A stretch of 6,061 bases of DNA from Chloroflexota bacterium (GTDB lineage: Bacteria > Chloroflexota > Anaerolineae > J102). Below, one piece after another: positions 1 through 5,086 of this stretch. The notes beneath the pieces were generated by a model. It was not told where the DNA came from and did not search any database. It saw only the letters and a program-made list of their open reading frames with translations. The first letter of the stretch is position 1, and each line of letters opens with the position of its first letter. A program made the position numbers and the translations under genes. The stretch covers positions 1 to 6,061 of the forward strand of contig JAADFV010000152.1 of NCBI GenBank assembly GCA_013152695.1, given 5' to 3'.

Positions 1-100
1 TATGATCTCGTCTGGTGGCGTTTGCAAGATCAGCGTCCGCCGGGGTGGAGGGAACGATTGCGGCTGGGCCTGAAACAGTGGCTCTTACGTTGGTGATCAA
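1..100 (-). CDS. Possible 5' fragment of a further minus-strand gene with TTG start (weak)
   Basis: Downstream of the CPBP protease stop codon one minus-strand frame stays open to the window edge for 33 codons. It would begin at a TTG (100-98) that overlaps the protease TGA stop (99-97) as TTGA, an arrangement typical of translationally coupled genes. The peptide would start M-I-T-N-V-R-A-T-V-S-G-P, which I do not recognise. There is no clear Shine-Dalgarno sequence before the TTG, and no ATG or GTG occurs on this strand between 1 and 96. A second frame is also open to the edge after a TAA near 88, with a possible TTG at 27. An open frame this short can occur by chance, so this may be plain intergenic sequence. 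No terminator hairpin was seen here, which leaves room for the operon to continue leftward. Confidence 0.2.
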   Translation of the reverse strand, partial: MITNVRATVSGPAAIVPSTPADADLANATRRDH

Positions 101-1173
101 TCCGGCCAGAGCGAGAGAAACGAAAGTAGACCCAAGGCCATATTGTAGGTGGCGTGGACAAACATCGAGGTGGAGGTATTGTAGCGATTACGTACCCACC
201 CCAATATCAGACCTAAGGCGAATACAATCAGCGTGCTAAGGGTCAAGCCGTACGTGCTATGCAAGAGAGCGAAAAGGGCGGCCGTGAAGATGAGCCCAAA
301 ACGCGGTTGCAGGGCGCCGCGAAAAAGCGCTTCTTCGCCCAGAGCGGCGGCCAACCCCAGGGTGAGGATGCCCGGCAGGGTCGTGGTCAGGGGCCCGATC
401 AGCTGCTCGCTCAAGCGCGAAACATCTTCGTTGACGCCGATACCGGTCTGGGACATCCAATACTCCAGGGGGTAGATGAGTGCTACTAATCCCAGGCCGA
501 GAGCAATGCCCAAACCACCTTGTCGCAGCGAAGGACGGACTATGCCCAACCGTCGCAGGACAGAGGTAAAATCGCGGCGCGCCAACCAGCCGACGCCCAC
601 CATGGCCATCGCCAAAAACAACAACTCCTGCGCCCAAGTGATGTTAATCAAGCTGGAAACAGGGGGAGCCTCGTTAACGGCAGTAAGCTCGGCCAGATTC
701 CCCAAACCAATCGCCATGGTTATCCACAAATTAACCACAATCAAGAGTGTGTAAGAGAGGGCAACGCTGTGGGTGACACTACTGGGATCGAGGGGGATAA
801 CACGGGCCAGCCAACGACGCACAGGTGGCAGTAGCAGCACCAAGGCCAACAAGGCCGGTATCCACAAACCCATCCCCAAGCGGGGTAATGCCGCCACTAA
901 ACTGGTGACGGTCGCGGCACTCAAGCCCAGTTGCTCGTATTGTTGTACCAACGCAGAGGAGAGTGGCTGCTGCTTGAGTATACCGCCGAGAACCGAGAGC
1001 AACACGCCCGAGAGGAACAAACCGGCCCATAAACCCAGGAGGATAAGGTAGGTGAGCACGGCTGCTACTGGCTGGGCTTGCCCGGTATGACGCTGCTTGT
1101 CGGCCATATTGGCCAACCAAAGAATGAAAATCAAAGGAACAAAAACGATGAAGAGCAAAGCCGATTCAGTCAT
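97..1173 (-). CDS. CPBP family intramembrane glutamic/metalloprotease (CAAX protease, Abi-like)
   Basis: This is a polytopic membrane protein of the CPBP (CAAX protease and bacteriocin-processing, Abi) family. Numbered from the upstream Met of the longest frame (360 aa), the three diagnostic motifs are all present in the C-terminal half: EExxxR (E282-E283-A-L-F-R287), FxxxH (F303 to H307) and HxxxN (H342 to N346). These residues form the catalytic/metal site in the family, so the enzyme is probably active. Hydrophobic segments fall at about 6-26, 38-66, 103-119, 138-160, 182-200, 221-237, 263-281, 294-328 and 336-356. The N-terminal half is extra relative to minimal family members, which are often 200-300 aa. 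I place the start at the second ATG (1173), because GGGAGG at 1186-1181 lies 7 bases before it but only 1 base before the ATG at 1179. The start overlaps the GNAT stop by 8 bases. The substrate is unknown. Family roles range from prenyl-protein processing to peptide maturation or immunity, and the sequence does not choose between them. Confidence 0.92.
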   Translation of the reverse strand: MTESALLFIVFVPLIFILWLANMADKQRHTGQAQPVAAVLTYLILLGLWAGLFLSGVLLSVLGGILKQQPLSSALVQQYEQLGLSAATVTSLVAALPRLGMGLWIPALLALVLLLPPVRRWLARVIPLDPSSVTHSVALSYTLLIVVNLWITMAIGLGNLAELTAVNEAPPVSSLINITWAQELLFLAMAMVGVGWLARRDFTSVLRRLGIVRPSLRQGGLGIALGLGLVALIYPLEYWMSQTGIGVNEDVSRLSEQLIGPLTTTLPGILTLGLAAALGEEALFRGALQPRFGLIFTAALFALLHSTYGLTLSTLIVFALGLILGWVRNRYNTSTSMFVHATYNMALGLLSFLSLWPD

Positions 1174-1699
1174 GTCCATTCCTCCCGTGCCACTCCTGTT
1201 CTAAGATGCTCATCCACAGGAGATCGTGCCAGCGACCGTGCCGCCATTCCGACTCTCTCTGCCGACCTTCTTGTTTGAATCCCACCTTTTCATAGGCATG
1301 CACGGCACCTTCATTTTCGACAAACACGCGCAAATAGATGCGATGAAAATTGAGATAGTTGAAGCCATAATCTACGATGGTAGTGAGGACATCCTGTCCT
1401 AAACCCTGATTCCACAATGACTTTTCGCCAATAAAAAGTCCCACTTCCGCGTGCCGCTGCCGATAATCGATATTGATAAAGCCACATCCGCCAACATGCT
1501 GACCTTTATATTCGACAGCAAAGTTTATCGTTCCTTTCTCGCTGTTCTGACGCTCGTACCAGGCTTCCTCCTGAGCCAGATTCAGGGGAAGATACGCTCC
1601 GAAATAGCGTAAAACCTCGTGATCCTGGAACCAACGCACATAATTGGCGAGGTCCTGGCGTTCGATAGGACGTAAAATCACTTTATTTCCATGCAACAT
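1166..1699 (-). CDS. GNAT family N-acetyltransferase, RimJ/RimL type
   Basis: The 177-aa product is a single-domain acetyl-CoA-dependent N-acetyltransferase of the Acetyltransf_3 (RimJ/RimL-like) group. It opens with the typical strand containing VILRPIERQDL (residues 7-17). The acetyl-CoA loop (motif A) is W96-N-Q-G-L-G101 after the strand AEVGLFIGEKSLW, and W replaces the usual Q/R of QxxGxG, as is common in this subgroup. Motif B is clear: N129-x-x-A132, then Y136-E-K-x-G-F141. The length is normal for the family and there is no signal peptide, so it should act in the cytoplasm. The ATG at 1699 has a good ribosome binding site, GGAG at 1710-1707, 7 bases upstream. It sits 56 bases after the phospholipase D gene and overlaps the CPBP gene, probably in one transcript. 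Members acetylate protein N-termini, antibiotics, polyamines or small metabolites, and the substrate cannot be read from the sequence. Confidence 0.93.
   Translation of the reverse strand: MLHGNKVILRPIERQDLANYVRWFQDHEVLRYFGAYLPLNLAQEEAWYERQNSEKGTINFAVEYKGQHVGGCGFINIDYRQRHAEVGLFIGEKSLWNQGLGQDVLTTIVDYGFNYLNFHRIYLRVFVENEGAVHAYEKVGFKQEGRQRESEWRHGRWHDLLWMSILEQEWHGRNGHD
1181..1186 (-). promoter_or_regulatory. Ribosome binding site that decides the CPBP protease start
   Basis: GGGAGG on the minus strand lies inside the last codons of the GNAT gene. Two in-frame ATGs follow it. The first (1179) is one base away, too close for normal initiation, and the second (1173) is seven bases away. The second is therefore the likely start, and it gives an ATGACTGA overlap with the GNAT stop codon, suggesting translational coupling. 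Confidence 0.7.
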
Positions 1700-1706
1700 T
1701 ATATTT

Positions 1707-1710
1707 CTCC
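1707..1710 (-). promoter_or_regulatory. Ribosome binding site of the GNAT gene
   Basis: GGAG followed by the 7-base spacer AAATATA and the ATG at 1699. The 56-base gap between the phospholipase D stop and this ATG shows no terminator hairpin, which fits co-transcription. Confidence 0.6.
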
Positions 1711-1755
1711 AGGTCTGATAAAATAAGGATTACACCAGGTTCGGGCGATACAAAT

Positions 1756-2943
1756 TTACGGAGGGGAAGAGGCTGTTGTCGAGAACATCTTCGTTTCCTG
1801 CCAGATACGCTCAAACTCTTGCACAAAGGGAGCTGCAAAGGCCGGATCATGCACAATGACGATGTTTTCATCATTCTTGCGATTGGCGCTGTCAGTAAAA
1901 TTAAAGGAGCCGAAGACGACAGTCGTACGATCGATGATAAACACCTTGTGATGCATCAAACCGGGGCTGGAGTCTTGTCGTACATCAAGATTGGCCAGGT
2001 CTTCACGCCCGGCAATGGTGTAGTAGCTAAACTCATTCTCGGAACCAACGGTCTCGAATACCCCTCGTACACTGACACCAGCATCGGCCCGCCCCAGCAT
2101 CGCCTCGCCTATTTCTTTACTGGTAAAGGCAAATGTCAAAAACAAAATCTCCTGCTCAGCACTGGCGACTGCCCGCGAGACCATAGGCACCAATCTTTTT
2201 TCCGGAGCAAAGTCATTCTGCACAGTAACGCCATGAATGACAAGCTCAGGATTGGGGGTATTATCAGGAGAATCGGGGCCAAAAAGACGCTGGTCGTACA
2301 TCTCGTCCATTTCCGTGGTATAATTTTCGGCAAGGCCGGGAGCATCGAAACGAACGATATTGTTGTTGTTGCAATAGATGCCATTACTCGTAAAATTCAG
2401 CGAACCCGTCCACACATAGCGACCGTCGATTACGATGAACTTGTCGTGCATGAGGCCACGCCGCTTATCCTCGACCACACTGATACCGTGTCGCCGCAAA
2501 CGGCGAATACTGGACAGATCGCCATTATCCTCATCCGTCACCATCCGCACGGTCACCCCTCGCTCTTCCAGTGTGATGAGAGCATTGACGATCGGTTCGG
2601 CATCCAAATCAAAAGCGGCCATATCCACTTGTGTCTGCGCCTGCAATAGATCCTTGGCGATCAGGCTATCCAGCCCCCCTACACGCTCTGTCTGCGGAGG
2701 ACAGGTCGGTACTGTAAAATAAATATCGTACCAGGGAGGAGTGAACTTAGGCGTAGGCAAGGGTTGCTCGGCGAGCAACAGGTGATCGATGAACTCTTGC
2801 AAGGCCGGCCCCCAATCTGAATTACCGAGCATCATACTCGATACCAGGAGGATGACGACTAAAACCGTGCCGCTTGCACCCAAACGGGCGGCAACGGCGC
2901 CTCGCCGCTCAGGTAACTCTTTATTAGATGTCTCTTCACTCAT
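1756..2943 (-). CDS. Membrane-anchored phospholipase D-superfamily protein with two HKD motifs
   Basis: The 395-aa product has two phospholipase D active-site motifs. The first is H166-D-K168-x4-D173 followed by G180-S-L-N183. The second is H331-H-K333-x4-D338 followed by G345-S-F-N348. Having both halves in one chain predicts an active monomer using the covalent phosphohistidine mechanism of the family (phospholipase D, cardiolipin synthase-like proteins, Nuc-type nucleases). The N-terminus has basic residues (R13, R14, R20) and then one hydrophobic segment (about 25-40) with no obvious cleavage site, so it is probably a signal anchor placing the catalytic part outside the membrane. A proline-rich linker (about 61-83) precedes the catalytic domain. 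Phospholipid versus nucleic acid substrate cannot be decided. The ATG at 2943 has no convincing Shine-Dalgarno sequence. It lies at the end of an unusual leader with a promoter and a terminator-like hairpin, and it is the first gene of the PLD-GNAT-CPBP block. Confidence 0.9.
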   Translation of the reverse strand: MSEETSNKELPERRGAVAARLGASGTVLVVILLVSSMMLGNSDWGPALQEFIDHLLLAEQPLPTPKFTPPWYDIYFTVPTCPPQTERVGGLDSLIAKDLLQAQTQVDMAAFDLDAEPIVNALITLEERGVTVRMVTDEDNGDLSSIRRLRRHGISVVEDKRRGLMHDKFIVIDGRYVWTGSLNFTSNGIYCNNNNIVRFDAPGLAENYTTEMDEMYDQRLFGPDSPDNTPNPELVIHGVTVQNDFAPEKRLVPMVSRAVASAEQEILFLTFAFTSKEIGEAMLGRADAGVSVRGVFETVGSENEFSYYTIAGREDLANLDVRQDSSPGLMHHKVFIIDRTTVVFGSFNFTDSANRKNDENIVIVHDPAFAAPFVQEFERIWQETKMFSTTASSPP

Positions 2944-2987
2944 GGACAGGTAACTTATTTATCTCGAGAAAAATGGTGGGGTTCAGT

Positions 2988-3032
2988 AAAAAGGGTAGGA
3001 AGCACTGACTTTGATGCATCTCCTTTCTACCC
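2988..3032 (-). terminator. Intrinsic terminator or attenuator-like hairpin in the phospholipase D leader
   Basis: Read on the minus strand, GGGTAGAAAG (3032-3023) pairs with CTTCCTACCC (3002-2993) over 10 positions, nine Watson-Crick and one G-U. The loop is 20 bases. Five T residues (2992-2988) follow directly, which is the layout of a rho-independent terminator. It points toward the phospholipase D gene and begins where transcription from the promoter at 3039-3067 would start. It could therefore attenuate that operon, release a short RNA of about 45 nt, or stop transcription coming from further right. The long loop and short T run make it weaker than a textbook terminator. Confidence 0.45.
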
Positions 3033-3038
3033 CCTGCT

Positions 3039-3067
3039 ATCCTAGCCGAGCCAGCGGCCATTGTCAA
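3039..3067 (-). promoter_or_regulatory. Sigma70-type promoter candidate for the phospholipase D operon
   Basis: On the minus strand a perfect -35 box TTGACA (3067-3062) is followed by a 17-base spacer and TAGGAT (3044-3039), matching 4 of 6 positions of the -10 consensus. The expected start is near 3033-3031, about 90 bases before the phospholipase D ATG. The -35 box lies within a small palindrome, ATTG-T-CAAT (3060-3068), which could bind a regulator, though this may be chance. Confidence 0.5.
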
Positions 3068-3077
3068 TCATACCACT

Positions 3078-3114
3078 ACAAAGAAACCTAATTTATGTCA
3101 TGTAGTTTCTTTGT
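3078..3114. repeat. Inverted repeat with 10-base arms
   Basis: ACAAAGAAAC (3078-3087) is perfectly complementary to GTTTCTTTGT (3105-3114) across a 17-base AT-rich loop. It abuts and partly overlaps the larger palindrome to its right. Neither side has a T run in position to make a good terminator. Confidence 0.5.
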
Positions 3115-3180
3115 CAGTGAAGCGAAGTGTCTCATCGGTACATGCACCGCGAGACCCTTCGCTTCACTCAGGGTGACATA
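3094..3180. repeat. REP/MITE-like palindromic element with GAAGCGAAG core
   Basis: The core is a long hairpin. GTGAAGCGAAGTGTCTC (3117-3133) pairs with GAGACCCTTCGCTTCAC (3151-3167), 16 of 17 positions matching, plus an outer A-T pair (3116/3168). The loop contains a further 4-bp stem, CGGT (3136-3139) with ACCG (3146-3149). The whole is bounded by TATGTCA (3094-3100) and its complement TGACATA (3174-3180). The two halves look like inverted copies of a TGTCA...AGTGAAGCGAAG-GTCTC unit, the left one carrying extra bases. I recall similar GAAGCGAAG palindromes as dispersed repeats in Chloroflexota and other bacteria. Its copy number in this genome cannot be seen here. Confidence 0.6.
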
Positions 3181-3202
3181 TGCCCTTTGTCAGTCACACG
3201 GA

Positions 3203-3240
3203 CGCTACGCCTCCTACGAAATCTCATAGCGAAGTAGGAG
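3203..3240. repeat. Second palindromic repeat, CTCCTAC/GTAGGAG
   Basis: CTCCTAC (3211-3217) is complementary to GTAGGAG (3234-3240), and CGCTA (3203-3207) is complementary to TAGCG (3227-3231). The two stems interleave rather than nest. They would form either alternative hairpins or an H-type pseudoknot, or the stretch may be a rearranged dispersed repeat. A direct repeat CTTTGTCAGT (3109-3118 and 3185-3194) lies between this element and the palindromes to its left. Confidence 0.4.
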
Positions 3241-3258
3241 TATCAGGAATCTATCGAT

Positions 3259-3288
3259 TTATCACTTTCCCAATCTAGCAATTATACT
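3259..3288 (+). promoter_or_regulatory. Possible promoter for the oligoendopeptidase gene
   Basis: TTATCA (3259-3264, 4 of 6 to the -35 consensus), an 18-base spacer, then TATACT (3283-3288, 5 of 6 to the -10 consensus). This would give a 5' leader of roughly 35-40 bases before the ATG at 3332. The match is moderate and AT-rich intergenic sequence often contains such pairs. Confidence 0.35.
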
Positions 3289-3331
3289 AACACTACCATT
3301 CTTTTCTACACCGATCCGAAATATATCTCAC

Positions 3332-5047
3332 ATGTCTCACACTTACCCTACTTTCGATCCCCTCGATTGGACGACGATCGAGCCCTATTATGCCGAGCTC
3401 CAGGCTACACCAATCACGTCCGCCACAGTACGTGACTGGCTGCAGCAATGGAGCGACGTCGTTGCCGTCCTCAACGAAGCCACAGCACAGATCCAGCGTG
3501 AGCTCTCCGAAAACACCGCCAATGAGGAAGCATCGGCTCGCTACCGTCATCTCGTCCAGAACATTCTTCCCCAGGTTAGCCGGGCCGAGCAAGAACTCAA
3601 GCGTAAACTCCTCGCTCTCACTGACTATGAGCCTACGACCGAAACGGCACGCATTCTCCAGCGCTTCCGCGCCGAAGCAGACCTGTTCCGCCCCGAAAAT
3701 ATCCCCATCATCAGCGAGCTCAGCCTACTCGACAAACAGTACGATGAAATCATCAGCAGTCTGAGCATCGAGTGGAAGGGTGAGCCACAAACCATTCCCC
3801 AGGCAGAAGTCTTGCTGGGGGAACGTGATCGTGCTCAGCGAGAAGAAGTATGGCGCCGTGCTCTGGCAGCATATCTCGGTAAACGGGAGGAGCTCAATCA
3901 CCTGTTCTTGGAAATGCTAAGCCGGAGACGGCGTCTTGCCGCGAATGCCGGTTTGAGGGATTTTCGTAGCTACCAGTGGCTTGCCCAGGGACGTTTTGAT
4001 TACAGCCCTGCCGACGCCTACACCTTTCATGATGCTATCGAACACGAAATCGTGCCTCTGGCCACCGAACTTTACCAGGACACAGCACGACAACTGGGCC
4101 TCACCTCCCTCCGTCCCTGGGAGACCAACATCAACAGCCCTTGGAACACCACCGTCGACCCCTACGACGAACCTTTACGGCCCTTTGCCAACACGGCAGA
4201 ACTCGAAGAGACCGTACACAACATCTTCAAGCAAATCGATCCCACTTTAGGCGAATACTTCGGCGCTATGCGCGGAGGTTATCTCGACCTGGAATCACGC
4301 CCGAACAAGGCTCTCGGCGGATACTGCAACAGCTTCCCCGTCAGTGGCCAACCCTACATCTTTATGAATGCTGCGGGCTCCCACCGTAATGTGCGTACCC
4401 TCCTGCACGAAGGCGGCCATGCCATCCACTTTGCCGAAGCTTTCCGCCGGCAATCCCTGGTTTGGAATTATGATGCCCCCCTGGAATTTGCCGAAGTTGC
4501 ATCTATGTCGATGGAACTGCTCAGCATCCCTTACTGGTCGCGAGAACAAGGCGGTTTTTACAATGAAGAAGAGCTAAAACGCGCCATTGCCGAACAATTA
4601 CGCGGTATCGTCTTCTTCTTCCCCTACATGGCTGTCATGGATGCGTTTCAGCACTGGCTGTATGCAGAAGCTCCCCTCGATATCGATGCCGCCGATCTCG
4701 ATCATGCCTGGAGTGAACTTTGGGATCGATTCATGCCCGGTATTGACTACAGTGGTCTCCAGAGAGAAAAGGAAACAGGCTGGCATCGCAAAGGCCACAT
4801 CTTCGGGGTTCCCTTTTATTACATCGAATACGGGCTGGCACAGCTGGGCGCCTTGCAAGTTTGGCGTAACGCTATGAGTGACCAGGCCCAGGCTCTCCAT
4901 AACTACCGCCAAGCCCTTTCCCTCGGCTATACGCGTTCTCTGCCCGAGCTTTTTGCCGCTGCCGGTGCCCGTTTTGCTTTCGACCGTTCCACTGTACGCG
5001 AATTGATGAAACTCGTTCGCCAACAGCTCGATGCTCTTTCCACCTGA
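3332..5047 (+). CDS. M3 family oligoendopeptidase (PepF-like zinc metallopeptidase)
   Basis: The 571-aa product is a zinc-dependent oligopeptidase of family M3 that hydrolyses short peptides in the cytoplasm, likely in peptide turnover. The zinc site is HEGGH (H359, E360, H363) with the third ligand at E388, 25 residues after H363, the spacing known for thimet oligopeptidase; E388 lies in FAEVASMSMELL. The C-terminal substrate-binding segment is also present: H489-I-F, then P494-F-Y496-Y497-I-E-Y500, where family members carry the His and Tyr residues that stabilise the transition state. The helical N-terminal part (about 1-200) is typical of PepF-type proteins, and the length fits. There is no signal peptide or membrane segment. 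I kept the first ATG (3332), although it has no Shine-Dalgarno sequence and an AT-rich leader. It is followed after 39 bases by the E1 alpha gene, so the two may share a transcript, though no functional link is evident. The gene name pepF is used for relatives, but orthology was not tested. Confidence 0.93.
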   Translation: MSHTYPTFDPLDWTTIEPYYAELQATPITSATVRDWLQQWSDVVAVLNEATAQIQRELSENTANEEASARYRHLVQNILPQVSRAEQELKRKLLALTDYEPTTETARILQRFRAEADLFRPENIPIISELSLLDKQYDEIISSLSIEWKGEPQTIPQAEVLLGERDRAQREEVWRRALAAYLGKREELNHLFLEMLSRRRRLAANAGLRDFRSYQWLAQGRFDYSPADAYTFHDAIEHEIVPLATELYQDTARQLGLTSLRPWETNINSPWNTTVDPYDEPLRPFANTAELEETVHNIFKQIDPTLGEYFGAMRGGYLDLESRPNKALGGYCNSFPVSGQPYIFMNAAGSHRNVRTLLHEGGHAIHFAEAFRRQSLVWNYDAPLEFAEVASMSMELLSIPYWSREQGGFYNEEELKRAIAEQLRGIVFFFPYMAVMDAFQHWLYAEAPLDIDAADLDHAWSELWDRFMPGIDYSGLQREKETGWHRKGHIFGVPFYYIEYGLAQLGALQVWRNAMSDQAQALHNYRQALSLGYTRSLPELFAAAGARFAFDRSTVRELMKLVRQQLDALST

Positions 5048-5086
5048 AACGACCTTTTTACTCTACTCTCACACAACCCTCGAAAA

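Larger units (their letters stand above)
2944..3331. other. Divergent intergenic region with leader hairpin and palindrome cluster
   Basis: This region separates the two divergent gene blocks. From left to right it contains the phospholipase D leader (2944-3033), a promoter-like pair on the minus strand (3039-3067), a cluster of inverted repeats (3078-3240), and an AT-richer stretch with a possible plus-strand promoter (3241-3331). I found no convincing protein gene here. The only notable short frame is a 27-codon minus-strand one at 3019-2936. Confidence 0.85.

Noticed and set aside
257..1120. Several open frames of 76-126 codons on both strands inside the CPBP protease gene
   Set aside because: All overlap a frame with complete catalytic motifs and membrane segments; their compositions (Arg/Pro/Gly-rich or low-complexity) are those of out-of-frame translations.
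1819..2649. Long open frame of 276 codons on the plus strand antisense to the phospholipase D gene
   Set aside because: It lies entirely within a gene with two intact HKD motifs, has no recognisable domain, and is the usual antisense shadow of a real coding frame.
3117..3167. Long hairpin considered as a transcription terminator
   Set aside because: There is no T run after the stem on either strand, and no gene ends next to it; a palindromic repeat explains it better.
3078..3240. Palindrome cluster considered as a CRISPR array or integration site
   Set aside because: There are no regularly spaced identical direct repeats, no cas gene, and no tRNA or integrase nearby.
4295..5023. Minus-strand open frames of 84 and 141 codons inside the oligoendopeptidase gene
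   Set aside because: They are antisense to the zinc site and C-terminal domain of a well-supported M3 peptidase and have no family signature or ribosome binding site.
5048..5086. Gap between the oligoendopeptidase and E1 alpha genes considered for a terminator or promoter
   Set aside because: It contains a short T run (ACCTTTTTAC) but no preceding stem, and no convincing -35/-10 pair, so co-transcription is the simpler reading.
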